Positions 1 through 9,339 of a stretch of DNA of 64,000 bases are shown in pieces (the first letter of the stretch is position 1; every line of letters begins with the position of its first letter). This DNA is from Micromonospora echinofusca (GTDB taxonomy: Bacteria > Actinomycetota > Actinomycetes > Mycobacteriales > Micromonosporaceae), in contig NZ_LT607733.1 of assembly GCF_900091445.1 (NCBI RefSeq), positions 2,303,501-2,367,500 of the forward strand, written 5' to 3'. The notes beneath the pieces are model-generated. The model worked only from the letters and a program-made list of their open reading frames with translations. It searched no databases and was not told where the DNA came from. The translations under genes were made by a program, and so were the position numbers.

Positions 1-219
1 GTGGGCATCGCCGTCGGCGTGCTGATCACGGCACTGCACCACGCCGGCCTGGCCACCCTGACGCACACGCCGAGCCCGATGCGCTTCCTCAACGAGGTGT
101 GCGAACGGCCGCCGGAGGAACGTCCGTACCTGGTCATGCCGGTCGGCTACCCGGCGCCCGACGCGACGGTGCCGGACCTGGTCCGCAAGCCGCTGCCGGA
201 GGTGCTGATCCGGCGGTGA
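1..219 (+). CDS. Nitroreductase family protein, C-terminal part
   Basis: An open frame already running at base 1 ends in TGA at 217-219, so only the last 72 residues are present. The run [20 protein letters not shown], followed by an [12 protein letters not shown] segment, matches the C-terminal part of FMN-dependent nitroreductase family proteins, where the MPVGYP stretch precedes the last strand. The family reduces nitro groups, quinones or halogenated aromatics with NAD(P)H. The substrate cannot be told from this fragment. It is followed by about 220 bases without a gene and may not belong to the biosynthetic locus downstream. Confidence 0.65.
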   Translation: MGIAVGVLITALHHAGLATLTHTPSPMRFLNEVCERPPEERPYLVMPVGYPAPDATVPDLVRKPLPEVLIRR

Positions 220-442
220 CGGCCGGACCGGCGGCACCGCACGGCGGGAGAAGACGCCCGGCGGACCCGGGCCACATAGTGGAGGCACGTCGCCGGACGG
301 GCGTACGACGGCCCCGTGCCGGACCGGATGAGTGAGTCATCCGTCCCGAGCGGCGAGCGGACATCCACCGGCAGCCTGCGACCACCGTGGCGGCTCGCGG
401 TGCCGCGCACTCCTCGTCTGGCCCCTCAGGAAGGACAGAGAC

Positions 443-1246
443 GTGACCGCCTCCCCGAACGTGATAGCCGCCCTGACGGCGGACGGCGAAGAGTTCGACA
501 GCCTCGTCGCCGGCCTCGACGCCGACGGCTGGGCGCTGCCGACGCCCGCCCCCGGCTGGACGATCAGCCACCAGGTGGCCCACCTCGCCGCCACGTTCCG
601 CCTCGCCGGGCTCGCCGCCGGCGCCCCGGCCCGGTTCACCGCGATGCTCTCGCAGCTCGGCGCCGACTTCGACGCCAACGTGCAGCAGGCGTTGGCCGAA
701 TTCCTGGCCGACCCGCCGGAGGTGCTGCTGACCCGGTGGCGGGCCGAGCGCGACAAGGCGATCGAGGCCCTCGCCGCCGTACCGCCGAAGCAGATGGTGC
801 CCTGGCTGGTCAATCCGCTGCCGCCCGCGGTCCTCGCCAGCGCCGGGATGATGGAGCTGTTTGGGCACGGTCAGGACATCGCCGACACGCTGGGCGTGCG
901 CCGCCAGGTCACCGACCGGATCCGCCACCTCGTCGCGTTCGCCGTGCGGGTCTGGGACTTCGGTTACCTGGCCCGGGGCCTGACGCCGCCGGACGAGGAG
1001 TTCCGCTTCGAGCTGACCGCCCCGTCCGGGGCCCGGTGGGACTTCGGGCCGCTCGACGCCGAGCAGCGGATCACCGGCCCGGCCCACGACTTCTGCCTGC
1101 TGGTCACGCGGCGCCGGCACCGCGACGACCTCCGCCTCACCGCCTCCGGCACGCTGGCCGACCACTGGCTGGACATCGCCCAGGCGTACCGGGGACCGGC
1201 CGGGGCCGGTCGTGCCCCCGGCCAGTTCGCCCTGGCCGGTCGCTGA
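443..1246 (+). CDS. TIGR03084-type metal-binding protein (maleylpyruvate isomerase/DinB-like fold)
   Basis: The protein has 267 residues. The GTG at 443 is preferred over upstream starts because AGGAAGGACAG sits just upstream and the family N-terminus follows directly. The N-terminal half has the mycothiol-dependent maleylpyruvate isomerase type helical bundle: an early aspartate-rich helix, PTPAPGWTISHQVAHLAATF with the W..H..AHL pattern, and a later ELFGHGQDIADTLG segment. Together these could supply the three metal-binding histidines. Members of this actinobacterial family are generally uncharacterised; a thiol-linked transferase or isomerase role is only an inference. It is the first full gene before the oxidoreductase pair at 1514-4310 and may or may not belong to the enediyne locus. 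Confidence 0.65.
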   Translation: MTASPNVIAALTADGEEFDSLVAGLDADGWALPTPAPGWTISHQVAHLAATFRLAGLAAGAPARFTAMLSQLGADFDANVQQALAEFLADPPEVLLTRWRAERDKAIEALAAVPPKQMVPWLVNPLPPAVLASAGMMELFGHGQDIADTLGVRRQVTDRIRHLVAFAVRVWDFGYLARGLTPPDEEFRFELTAPSGARWDFGPLDAEQRITGPAHDFCLLVTRRRHRDDLRLTASGTLADHWLDIAQAYRGPAGAGRAPGQFALAGR

Positions 1247-1513
1247 CCGCCTCCCGTCCCGGCAGTCCGCCAACGTCGCCCCGGCCGTCCCGGTCCGGGG
1301 CGACGACGGGTCCTCGACGACGCCCGCCGCAACGGCGACCGATCGTCGCCGCCGTTGCCGACGTGGCCGTCCCGCCGCCTCATTTTCGAATCGCCGACCG
1401 GGCCGGAACAAGGCAACTCGGTCGGACGGACGTCCCGCAGGAAAGCATTCTCGGAGGCGAACTCGGCGGCCCGTCGGCTCATCCTTGACCCAGCGCATTC
1501 TAAGGAGGAGTGA

Positions 1514-3091
1514 ATGTACGACTATGTCGTCGTCGGCGGAGGAACCGCCGGGTGTGTGCTCGCGGCGCGATTGAGCGAGAATCCGGAGGTGACGGTCTGC
1601 CTCATCGAGGCGGGGCCGGCGGACAACGCGCCGAACATTCACATTCCGGCCGCCTTCGGCAAGCTCTTCCGCACCCGCCTCGACTGGGACTACGACACGC
1701 ACGACGAGCCGTTCCTCGACCGCCGTCGCGTCTACCTCCCGCGCGGGCGGGTGCTCGGCGGCACCAGCTCGATCAACACGATGATCTACATCCGGGGGAA
1801 CCGGCTCGACTTCGACGGCTGGCGGCAGCCGGGCTGGAGCTTCGACGAGCTGCTGCCGTACTTCAAGCGCTCGGAGGACAACGAGCGGGGCGAGTCGACG
1901 TACCACGGGGTCGGCGGCCCCCTCGCCGTCTCCGAGGGCCGGGCGAAGAACCCGATGTCGAAGGCCTTCGTGGAGGCCGCGGCCGAGGCCGGGCACGCCG
2001 TCAACCCGGACTTCAACGGGGCCGAGCAGGACGGGTTCGGGTTCTTCCAGGTCACCCAGCGGGACGGCCGCCGCGCGAGCGCCGCCACCGCGTTCCTGCA
2101 CCCGGCGCTCGACCGGCCGAACCTGACGGTCGAGACGAACCTGCAGGTGCACCGGGTCCTGTTCGACCACGGGCGGGCCGTGGGGGTCGTCGGTCAGCGC
2201 CTGGACGACGAGATCACGGTCCGGGCGGAACGCGAGGTGATCCTCGCCGGCGGGGCCTACAACAGCCCGCACCTGCTGATGCACTCCGGCGTCGGTCCCG
2301 CCGACCTGCTGGCCGCGCTCGGCATGCCGGTCGTGCTCGACCAGCCCGCGGTGGGCCAGGGGCTCCAGGACCACGCCCTGGTGCCGCTGATCTTCACGCA
2401 CTCCCACCCGATCAGCCTGCTCGTCGCCGGCGCACCGGCCAACGTGGAGCAGTTCATGGCGGAGGGCACGGGACCGCTGACGTCCAACGGCCCGGAGTCC
2501 GGCGGGTTCGCCCGGACCCGGGACGACCTGCCGGCTCCCGACGTGGAGTACCTGGGAGCGCCCGTCATGTTCGCCGACAGCGGCCTCGGCACGCCGACCC
2601 ACCACGCCTTCTCGTACGGTCCGTCGATCCTCACCCCGCGTAGCCGGGGCTACGTGACCCTGGCCTCCGACGACCCGACGGCGAAGCCGAAGATCGTGCA
2701 CAACTACTTCGCGGACGAGGCCGACATGCGGGTCGCGATCGACGGTGTGCGCATCGGGTTGGAGATCTCGCGGCAGCCGGCCCTGAAGCCCTACACGGAG
2801 GCGGCGTACCAGCCGCCTGCGTCGGAGTCGGACGACGACCTGCGCACCTACGTCCGTCAGTACGCGCACTCCATCTACCACCCGGCCGGCACCTGTGCCA
2901 TGGGCACGGTCGTCGACGCCGACCTGCGGGTGCGCGGCGTGGAGGGGCTGCGGGTGGTCGACGCCTCGGTCATGCCGACGCTGATCCGCGGCAACCCGAA
3001 CGCCGCGGTGATGGCCATCGCCGAGAAGGCGGCAGACCTGATCAGCGGGGCCCCGCCGCTGCCCGTGAACACGGCCGCGCTCGCGGCCTGA
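1514..3091 (+). CDS. GMC family FAD-dependent oxidoreductase (choline dehydrogenase-like)
   Basis: The protein has 525 residues. ATG at 1514 follows an AAGGAGGAG ribosome-binding site. The N-terminus has the FAD dinucleotide fold VVGGGTAGCVLAARL (residues about 6-20). The GMC signature RGRVLGGTSSINTMIYIRGN lies near residues 77-96. The C-terminal half carries YHPAGTCAMG and GNPNAAVMAIAEKAADL, which supply the conserved catalytic His and Asn positions. GMC enzymes oxidise alcohols to aldehydes or ketones. It lies 34 bases before a flavin monooxygenase gene on the same strand, and the two probably form a tailoring pair. It differs from the cholesterol-oxidase-like GMC protein at 7705-9339 and is not a recent duplicate of it. 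Confidence 0.85.
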   Translation: MYDYVVVGGGTAGCVLAARLSENPEVTVCLIEAGPADNAPNIHIPAAFGKLFRTRLDWDYDTHDEPFLDRRRVYLPRGRVLGGTSSINTMIYIRGNRLDFDGWRQPGWSFDELLPYFKRSEDNERGESTYHGVGGPLAVSEGRAKNPMSKAFVEAAAEAGHAVNPDFNGAEQDGFGFFQVTQRDGRRASAATAFLHPALDRPNLTVETNLQVHRVLFDHGRAVGVVGQRLDDEITVRAEREVILAGGAYNSPHLLMHSGVGPADLLAALGMPVVLDQPAVGQGLQDHALVPLIFTHSHPISLLVAGAPANVEQFMAEGTGPLTSNGPESGGFARTRDDLPAPDVEYLGAPVMFADSGLGTPTHHAFSYGPSILTPRSRGYVTLASDDPTAKPKIVHNYFADEADMRVAIDGVRIGLEISRQPALKPYTEAAYQPPASESDDDLRTYVRQYAHSIYHPAGTCAMGTVVDADLRVRGVEGLRVVDASVMPTLIRGNPNAAVMAIAEKAADLISGAPPLPVNTAALAA

Positions 3092-3125
3092 CCGTAACGA
3101 CACGACTATCTCGAAGGAGGACCGG

Positions 3126-4310
3126 GTGGAGGTCACCCAAGCACCGTCCAGGACCGAACTGGTCAAGCGGGCCACCGATCTGGTGCCGCTGCTGCGAAAG
3201 CACGCCGGTTGGTCGGAGGAGAATCGGCGCCTGCACGACGAGGTGGTCGACGCGATGGCGGAGGCCGGCTTCTTCAAGATGCGGGTGCCCACCCGGTACG
3301 GCGGATACGAGTCCGACACCCGTACGCAGGCGGAGGTCACCGCAGAACTGGCCCGCGGTGACGGCTCGGTCGGCTGGACCATGTCGGTCTGGACGATCCC
3401 CGGCTGGATGGTGGGCATGTTCCCGGACGAGGTCCAGGACGAGGTCCACGCCACGCCCGACGTCCGGGTGTGCGGCACGCTGAGCCCGTCCGCGATGGCC
3501 ACCCCCAAGGAGGGCGGCCTGGTGGTCAACGGTCAGTGGGGCTTCATCAGCGGCGCCCAGCACAGCCACTGGCAGGAGATCATCGCCATGGCGCCGACTC
3601 CGGACGGCGCCGGGCTCTGGCCGGTGATGGCGCTGGTGCCGATGTCGGACCTGGAGATCGTCGACGACTGGTACACGGCCGGCATGCGCGGCTCGGGCAG
3701 CGTCACCACCGTCGCCCGGGACGTCTTCGTGCCCCAGGAGCGGGCGCTGCCGCTGCCGGCGGTCCTGCAGAACCAGTACGCCTCCGTCCTGAACGCCGAC
3801 CTGCCGATGTACCGCACGACGCTGCTCGGCGTGGCCGCCGCCTCCTCGGTCGGCACCGTGGTCGGGCTGGCCAGGGCGGCCCGGGAGGTCTTCTTCGAGC
3901 GGCTGCCTGGCCGGAAGATCACCTACACCGAGTACGACAGCCAGCGCGAGGCCCCGATCACCCATCTCCGGGTCGCCGAGGCCGTCATGAAGATCGACCA
4001 GGCGGAGTTCCACGCCCACCGGGTCACCGGGCTGGTCGACGACAAGGGCCTGTCCGGCGAGTCCCTGACCCTGGAGGAGCGGGCCCGTTCCCGGGCCGAC
4101 GTCGGCGCCGTCTGCCAGCTCGGCAAGGAGGCCGTGGACATCTTCAACATGGCCAGCGGCGGCTCGTCCATCTACAACAGCGTGCCGATCCAGCGCATCG
4201 CCCGCGACGTGCAGGTCGTCAACATGCACGCGCTGATGCTGCCGGAGACCAACTACGAGCTGTACGGCCGGGTCCTCTGCGGCCTGGAGCCCAACTCGCC
4301 GTACATCTGA
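3126..4310 (+). CDS. Acyl-CoA-dehydrogenase-fold flavin monooxygenase (group D type)
   Basis: The protein has 394 residues, with GTG at 3126 after a GAAGGAGG site. The sequence follows the class D flavin monooxygenase plan (HsaA and amino-sugar N-oxygenases): an N-terminal helical region with RVPTRYGGYE, a GDGSVGWTMS helix, a middle beta domain with VNGQWGFISGAQHSHW and GMRGSGSVTTVARDVFVP, then a C-terminal helical bundle. These enzymes use reduced flavin from a separate reductase, and the flavin reductase gene at 22492 in the same locus is a natural candidate partner. A hydroxylation or epoxidation step on the polyketide or a side group is plausible, but the substrate is unknown. A terminator-like hairpin lies downstream at 4750-4780. 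Confidence 0.75.
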   Translation: MEVTQAPSRTELVKRATDLVPLLRKHAGWSEENRRLHDEVVDAMAEAGFFKMRVPTRYGGYESDTRTQAEVTAELARGDGSVGWTMSVWTIPGWMVGMFPDEVQDEVHATPDVRVCGTLSPSAMATPKEGGLVVNGQWGFISGAQHSHWQEIIAMAPTPDGAGLWPVMALVPMSDLEIVDDWYTAGMRGSGSVTTVARDVFVPQERALPLPAVLQNQYASVLNADLPMYRTTLLGVAAASSVGTVVGLARAAREVFFERLPGRKITYTEYDSQREAPITHLRVAEAVMKIDQAEFHAHRVTGLVDDKGLSGESLTLEERARSRADVGAVCQLGKEAVDIFNMASGGSSIYNSVPIQRIARDVQVVNMHALMLPETNYELYGRVLCGLEPNSPYI

Positions 4311-4749
4311 CGCACGGGCCCGCCGGGTGCATGGCGCGGGCGCGGCGGACGACGAGGTCCGCCGCGCCCGCGCCGCTCGTGTCGGGTCCGCTGCGGTGCG
4401 CCCCCCGAACCCGTCGTCCGGGTCCGGCGGGCGCCCTTTGCGTGCGCCCCTGGAAGCGGTCGGAGAGGCGGCCGGAGACCGCGCCCGCGGCCCTCTTCCG
4501 GCTCAGCGACGACGGCTGGCCCGATCCGTGCGCGAAGCGGCGGGGATTCGCGTGACCGGGTGGGGCCGGCCGGTTTCGCGCGACGGCGGACCGGACCCCG
4601 GAAACGCCGTCCCGTGCGCCATTTCCGCCCCGACGATTCGTCGACCGCCGCGTCAGACAGCGCCACCGTGAAAGGGCGTGCTGCGCGACGTCGCGCGCTT
4701 GGGGACGGCCACGCCTCCCGCCCTGCGCGGGCTCGACCTCACGACGGGA

Positions 4750-4780
4750 AGAACCGTCGGGCTCCCGGCCCGACGGTTCT
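4750..4780. terminator. Hairpin between convergent genes
   Basis: A perfect 13-bp inverted repeat (AGAACCGTCGGGC at 4750-4762 and its complement at 4768-4780) encloses a 5-nt loop. It lies between the rightward monooxygenase gene ending at 4310 and the leftward exporter gene ending at 4824, so it can terminate transcription from both sides. No long T-tract is present, as is usual in high-GC actinobacteria. The rest of the 4311-4823 gap shows no convincing gene. Confidence 0.8.
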
Positions 4781-4823
4781 CCCTGACAGTTCCCGGCCGG
4801 CCGCGGCTCGCCGCGACCGGAGG

Positions 4824-6455
4824 TCATACCTGGTGAGATGGCGACCGTCGCAGCCGCAGCGCGAACAGGCCGCCGAGCAGCAGGACGCCCACCACCACGC
4901 CCAGCGCCGGCCGCACGGCCGGCAGGAAGGCGTCGGCGAAGGCGGCCTGCGCCACCTCCCGGTACCGGTCGGCGAGCTCCGGCGGGGTCCCGGCCGGCAC
5001 GACGAAACCGCCGGCCTGGCCGGCGCCCAGCTTGACGCCCTCGCCGGCGGCCACGCCGAATCCGTGCAGGAAGTCCGCCCGGGCCTCGGGAGGCAGCTGC
5101 GCCGCGCCCGCCCGGGCGGCCTCGGGCAGGGCGTCGGCCAGCCGGTGTTGCAGGACGGCGCCGACGACCGCCGCGCCGAGCGCCCCGCCGACCTGGCGCG
5201 CCGTGTTGAGCACGCCCGCGGCGGCGCCGGCCAGGTGGGCGGGGACGTGGCGCATGGCCTCGGTGGTGGTCGGCGCGATGGACGCCCCCATGCCGACGCC
5301 GACGGCGATCAGCGGCACGACGAACGTGCCGGCCGTGGAGTGCGGCGTGACCAGCAGCGCCATGCCCAGCACGCCGAGCGCGTACACGGTGAGCCCGCCG
5401 GCGAGCAGCCGCCGGCCGCCGAGGCGGTCGGTGAGCCGCCCGGCGACCGGCGCGACGGCGCTGAGCACCACCGTCCACGGCAGCGCGGCGAGTCCCGACT
5501 CCAGCGGGCTCATGCCGAGCAGCGCCTGCGTCTCGATGACGAAGACCAGCAGGAAGCCGTACAGCCCGAAGGAGCTGACGAGCGTGATCACCGTCGCCGG
5601 ACCGAAGTTGGCGAGGCGGAACAGCGCGGGCGGGACGAGCGGCTCCCGCTGCCGGCGCTCGCGCAGCGCGAACACCACCGCGCACACCGCCGTGGCGACC
5701 AGGATCGCCGGGATGCCGACGGGCCCGCGTACCGTGCCCCAGTCGTGCCGTTCGCCCTCGATGAGGGCGTACATGAGGCCCACCAGCGCGGCCGTGGCCA
5801 GGAGCACGCCGACCACGTCGAGGTGACGCGGCCGGCGGGTACGCAGGTCGGGCACGAGCCACCAGGCCAGGGCGACGCCCGCCGCGCTGAGTGGCACGTT
5901 GAGATAGAAGATCCACTCCCAGCCGAGCCGGGTGATCACGAGGCCGCCGAGGGTGGGGCCGCTGACGGCGGCCACGCCGGCGACGGCGGTGAAGATCCCG
6001 AAGGCGGCGCCCCGCCGCGAAGCCGGGAAGATGCCGGAGATCAGGACCAGCGCCTGCGGCAGCAGCGCGGCGGCGCCCACGCCCTGCACCACCCGCGCGG
6101 CGATGAGCTGCCCCGGTGACTGGGCGGCGCCGCAGAGCACCGAGGCCACCGCGAACACCGCCATGCCGGCCATGAAGACGGTACGCGGACCGAACAGGTC
6201 GCCGAGGCGCCCGGCGACGATCAGCAACGACGCCAACGCCAGCAGGTAGCCGTTGAGCACCCAGAGCATGCTGTCGATGCCGGTGTCGAGGGACCGCATC
6301 ATGTCCGGCACGGCCGTGTTGACGATGCTCGTGTCGAGCAGGATCAGGAAGTTGCCGAGGCACAGCACCAGCAGGGCCGCCCACGGGTTGCCGGGCCTCG
6401 CCCGCGGCGGCGTCACCGGGTCGACGGCCCGCCCCGGGTCACGCCTCGCCCGCAC
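4824..6455 (-). CDS. MFS drug exporter, DHA2/EmrB-QacA type
   Basis: The protein has 543 residues with many hydrophobic segments, consistent with 14 transmembrane helices. The N-terminal part shows LDTSIVNTAVPDM and the helix 2-3 loop GRLGDLFGPRTVF (motif A). An RVVQGVGAAALLPQAL helix and the GPTLGGLVITRLGWEWIFYLNVP segment (motif C) follow. These mark the drug:H+ antiporter-2 family. GTG at 6455 is chosen because GGAGGAGG stands 6 bases upstream; it overlaps the preceding gene by 17 bases. It closes the minus-strand run beginning at 9905 and is the obvious candidate for exporting the locus product, which could also give self-resistance. A later GTG at 6416 is an alternative start without a good ribosome-binding site. 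Confidence 0.85.
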   Translation of the reverse strand: MRARRDPGRAVDPVTPPRARPGNPWAALLVLCLGNFLILLDTSIVNTAVPDMMRSLDTGIDSMLWVLNGYLLALASLLIVAGRLGDLFGPRTVFMAGMAVFAVASVLCGAAQSPGQLIAARVVQGVGAAALLPQALVLISGIFPASRRGAAFGIFTAVAGVAAVSGPTLGGLVITRLGWEWIFYLNVPLSAAGVALAWWLVPDLRTRRPRHLDVVGVLLATAALVGLMYALIEGERHDWGTVRGPVGIPAILVATAVCAVVFALRERRQREPLVPPALFRLANFGPATVITLVSSFGLYGFLLVFVIETQALLGMSPLESGLAALPWTVVLSAVAPVAGRLTDRLGGRRLLAGGLTVYALGVLGMALLVTPHSTAGTFVVPLIAVGVGMGASIAPTTTEAMRHVPAHLAGAAAGVLNTARQVGGALGAAVVGAVLQHRLADALPEAARAGAAQLPPEARADFLHGFGVAAGEGVKLGAGQAGGFVVPAGTPPELADRYREVAQAAFADAFLPAVRPALGVVVGVLLLGGLFALRLRRSPSHQV

Positions 6456-7566
6456 GCGAGGCCTCCTCCCCGACGGCGGCGTCGGCGCCGGGCACGCCGG
6501 CCGGGGGCGGCCCGAGGCCGCCACCGTACAGCCGCGCCCCGATCCGGCGGGCCGCGGCCAGGCTCGCCCAGGCCGTGATCGCGAGCAGCGCGGCGTCGTC
6601 GGCGCCGCCGTCGCGACAGGCGGCGACGTCGGCGTCGGTGACCCGGTACGGCGCGAGCGCGGTCAGCAGCGCCAACCGGGCGGCGGGTCGCTCGGGCGGC
6701 GACAGCTCGGCGACCACGGCGTCGAACCACCGCCCGCCCGGCTCCGGGGGCGGCGGGTCGGCCACGCAGGCCAGGACCCGCCGCCGGACGTGCTCCGGCA
6801 GGGCGGCCGCGCCGGCGCGACGAACGGCCTGGCCGGCCCGGGCGAAGGCGGCGGCCACGTGCGGCTGCCCGAGGGCCCAGGCCAGGTCGGCCTCCGGCGG
6901 CGCGGGCGGCAGCAGCTCCAGGGAACGACCGGGGGGCCGGCCGGTGCGGGCCAGCGCCCCCATGATGCGGGCGGCCGTGCGCCGGAGGCCGGCGCGGACC
7001 CCGGCCGGCGTGGGCGGCAACGGGGAGTCCTGGAGGAAGACGCTCACCATCCGGTTCAGGTAGTGGAAGGCCACCGCCACGCCGATCAGTTCCGGTCCGT
7101 GCTCGGCGGGGAACGGCGGGGGCCGGCGGCGCGCGAGGTCGTCGTCCCCGCTGTGCCGGGCCCAGTCGGCCAGGGCCCGCAGCCGGGGGTCGCCGATCCC
7201 GCCGACCCCGGCCGTCAGCCACCCGCCCGCGTCGCCCAGCAGCCCCGCCGCCGTCGCGCCGTGCACCTCCACGCAGTACGGGCACCGGTTGCTCTCGGAG
7301 ACGGCGGCGGCGACCACCTCCTTCGCGTCGCGGCCGACCAGCCCCTCGGCGAGCAGCGTCTCGCGCAGCATCAGCCAGCACGCGCGCAGCACGTCGGGGG
7401 CGGGGGAGTGCAGCAGCACCGGGGGCGCGAGGACGCCGAAGTCGTCGGCCATCTGCCCGTAGACCCGCGCGACGGGCCCGTCGGCGGCGTCCGGGGCGAC
7501 CGGCGTCACGTGCCGGACGTGGGTCAGCATGGTGCGGCTCGTCACCCGAGCCAGTCGCCTGCCCAT
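6439..7566 (-). CDS. AhpD-like / carboxymuconolactone decarboxylase family protein, copy 1
   Basis: The protein has 375 residues, with ATG at 7566 after AGGAAGGAA. The N-terminal half contains CPYCVEVHGATAAGLL, the CxxC...H signature of the AhpD/CMD fold, which in AhpD provides the peroxidatic thiols. The protein is about twice the usual AhpD length, and its C-terminal half (YRVTDADVAACRDGGADDAALLAITAWASLAA) resembles a second, degenerate AhpD-like helical domain without the cysteines. A clear paralog is encoded at 11487-12560. In this setting a thiol redox or peroxide-handling role near a reactive enediyne is an attractive inference. A catalytic role in biosynthesis cannot be excluded. Confidence 0.75.
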   Translation of the reverse strand: MGRRLARVTSRTMLTHVRHVTPVAPDAADGPVARVYGQMADDFGVLAPPVLLHSPAPDVLRACWLMLRETLLAEGLVGRDAKEVVAAAVSESNRCPYCVEVHGATAAGLLGDAGGWLTAGVGGIGDPRLRALADWARHSGDDDLARRRPPPFPAEHGPELIGVAVAFHYLNRMVSVFLQDSPLPPTPAGVRAGLRRTAARIMGALARTGRPPGRSLELLPPAPPEADLAWALGQPHVAAAFARAGQAVRRAGAAALPEHVRRRVLACVADPPPPEPGGRWFDAVVAELSPPERPAARLALLTALAPYRVTDADVAACRDGGADDAALLAITAWASLAAARRIGARLYGGGLGPPPAGVPGADAAVGEEASRAGEA

Positions 7567-7593
7567 CGGTTTCCTTCCTGGTCGGGCGGGCCG

Positions 7594-7622
7594 GGGCCGG
7601 GGGCGGGGCGCGCCCCCGGCCC
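7594..7622. terminator. GC-rich hairpin in the leader of the AhpD-like gene
   Basis: A perfect 12-bp stem (GGGCCGGGGGCG at 7594-7605, complement at 7611-7622) has a 5-nt loop. It lies between the GMC gene (stop at 7705) and the start of the AhpD-like gene at 7566. Placed about 28 bases before that start, it may act as a partial terminator or attenuator that lowers expression of the two downstream genes. Confidence 0.6.
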
Positions 7623-7632
7623 GTTCTGGACG

Positions 7633-7707
7633 TAGGGCGGGTGTCGAAGTCCCTGGCCGGCCTGCGGCGGACCCAGGCGGCGCCCGAGGACTTCGACACC
7701 CGCCCTA
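7633..7707. repeat. 20-bp perfect inverted repeat spanning a stop codon
   Basis: Positions 7633-7652 and 7688-7707 are exact reverse complements over 20 bases, with a 35-base spacer. The right arm includes the TAG stop codon of the GMC gene (7705-7707). Together with the hairpin at 7594-7622 it fills the gap between two genes of one minus-strand run. It may be an mRNA-stabilising or terminating structure, or a binding site. The sequence does not decide between these. Confidence 0.6.
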
Positions 7708-9339
7708 ACCGGGTACGACCTGGGGCACCGCGGTGACCGTCCCGTCGGGCAGCGAGCCGTGGTAGGTGACCGGCACGCCCCGCTCCTGCGCCGCCCGGAC
7801 GATGCCGGGCACGGCGCGTTCGGCCAGCGCGGCGATGGTGAGGGCCGGGTTGACGGTGAGCGCGCCCGGCACCGCCGAGCCGTCGGTGACGAAGATGCCG
7901 GGGTGCTGGCGCAGCTCGTGCCGGTCGTCGAGGGCCGACGTCGCCGGGTCGTCGCCGATCCGGCAGGACGACAGCGGGTGCACCGTGTACGCGCCGACCA
8001 CGTCGTTGGTCCACGGCATCACCCGGGCCAGCCCGTCGCGCTCCAGGATGTCCCGGGCGTCCGCGTCGGCGGCGGCCCAGCCCCGCAGCGTGTTGGCGGT
8101 GGGCCGGTAGCGCAACGGACCCCGGCCCAGCATCTGCTGGGAGATGCGGTCCGCGTTGCCGGTCGCCGGCGGCGGCCCGAAGACGCCCTCGTTGTCGTCC
8201 TCCGACATCGTGAACAGCGTCAGCCACGACTGCCAGCGGCGCAGCATGTCCTTCTTGGCCAGGCCGAACCAGCTCGGGCCCTGCGCGTCGGGCACCTGGG
8301 CGAGGATCGTGCCCAGCCCCAGCGGGAAGAAGAGCTGTTCCAGCGAGTACCGCTCGTACTCGGGCAGGTCCGGGTCGAGCCGGTCCCACGTCGCCACCGT
8401 CGGCCCGCGGCCGATCTGGTTGGCGTCGTAGCCCTTTCCGTCGGGGCGGCTGAGCCCGAGCACCTCCCGGACCCGGTCGTCGTCGAAGACGGCCGTGTTG
8501 AGCCGCTCCCCGTTGCCGGAGAAGTACCGACCGACGGCGGTGGGCATGGTGCCCAGGGTGGGCTCCGAGCGTTGCAGGATCACCGGGGTGGCCCCGGCCC
8601 CGGCGGCCACGATGACGATCTTGGCGTCGATCGTCCCGCTGTCGTGCAGGATCCGGTAGTCCTCCGCGTCGACGATGCGGTAGTGCACCCGGTACCCGCC
8701 GTCGTCGGTGCGGGAGAGGTGCTGCACCTCGTGCAGCGGCCGGATCTCGGCGCCGTGTGCCAGGGCCGCCGGCAGGTAGTTGAGCAGCAGGGAGCGCTTC
8801 GCGTCGAAGCGGCACCCGGCCATCATCCAGTTGCAGTTGGTGCACTTGTCGACGTCCACCGCCGACGGCACCGGGTTGGCCGTACGCCCGGCGTGCGCGC
8901 AGGCCGCCGCGAACAGGCCGCCGGCGTACGGCACCTTGTCCCAGCTCTGCATGGTCACCGGCAGCGACTCGCAGACCCGGTCGTACCAGGGGTCGAGCGT
9001 GGCGCGGGTGATGGCCGCCGGCCACATCCGGCGGCCGATGCTGCCCTGCCGCTCGAAGATGAACCGGGGCGCGCGCGGCATGGTGGCGAAGTAGACGACG
9101 CTGCCGCCGCCGACGCAGTTGCCGCCGAGCACGCTCATCCCGTCGCCCACGGTGAAGTCGAAGATCCGGGTGTACGACGAGCCGAGCTTGAAGTCGTGGT
9201 CGAACTCCTCGCTGGACAGCCACGGGCCCCGCTCCAGGACCACCACGCGCGCCCCGCCCGCGGCCAGGTGGTAGGCGGGGATCGCCCCGCCGAAGCCGCT
9301 GCCGATCACCACGACGTCGGTGCTTGCGTTACTGGTCAT
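7705..9339 (-). CDS. GMC family oxidoreductase, cholesterol-oxidase-like (enediyne E9-like)
   Basis: The protein has 544 residues. ATG at 9339 overlaps the stop of the upstream gene (ATGA). An FAD-binding fold VVVIGSGFGGAIPAYHLA starts near residue 9. A cysteine-rich stretch CTNCNWMMAGCRFDAKRSLL follows, and a C-terminal HPLSSCRIGDD segment with ALTIAALAERAVPGI supplies the GMC active-site region. This cholesterol-oxidase-like subgroup is often encoded beside gluconate-dehydrogenase-subunit-3-like proteins, as here. Enediyne clusters such as that for C-1027 encode an oxidoreductase called E9, and this gene is a plausible counterpart, from general knowledge and not from an alignment. It probably oxidises an alcohol on the core or a side group. 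The 20-bp inverted repeat overlaps its stop codon. Confidence 0.8.
   Translation of the reverse strand: MTSNASTDVVVIGSGFGGAIPAYHLAAGGARVVVLERGPWLSSEEFDHDFKLGSSYTRIFDFTVGDGMSVLGGNCVGGGSVVYFATMPRAPRFIFERQGSIGRRMWPAAITRATLDPWYDRVCESLPVTMQSWDKVPYAGGLFAAACAHAGRTANPVPSAVDVDKCTNCNWMMAGCRFDAKRSLLLNYLPAALAHGAEIRPLHEVQHLSRTDDGGYRVHYRIVDAEDYRILHDSGTIDAKIVIVAAGAGATPVILQRSEPTLGTMPTAVGRYFSGNGERLNTAVFDDDRVREVLGLSRPDGKGYDANQIGRGPTVATWDRLDPDLPEYERYSLEQLFFPLGLGTILAQVPDAQGPSWFGLAKKDMLRRWQSWLTLFTMSEDDNEGVFGPPPATGNADRISQQMLGRGPLRYRPTANTLRGWAAADADARDILERDGLARVMPWTNDVVGAYTVHPLSSCRIGDDPATSALDDRHELRQHPGIFVTDGSAVPGALTVNPALTIAALAERAVPGIVRAAQERGVPVTYHGSLPDGTVTAVPQVVPG

Noticed and set aside
134..3529. A 1131-codon minus-strand open frame
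   Set aside because: It is antisense to the TIGR03084, GMC and monooxygenase genes, is rich in Arg, Gly, Pro and Val runs and has no domains. It is a shadow produced by high GC3.
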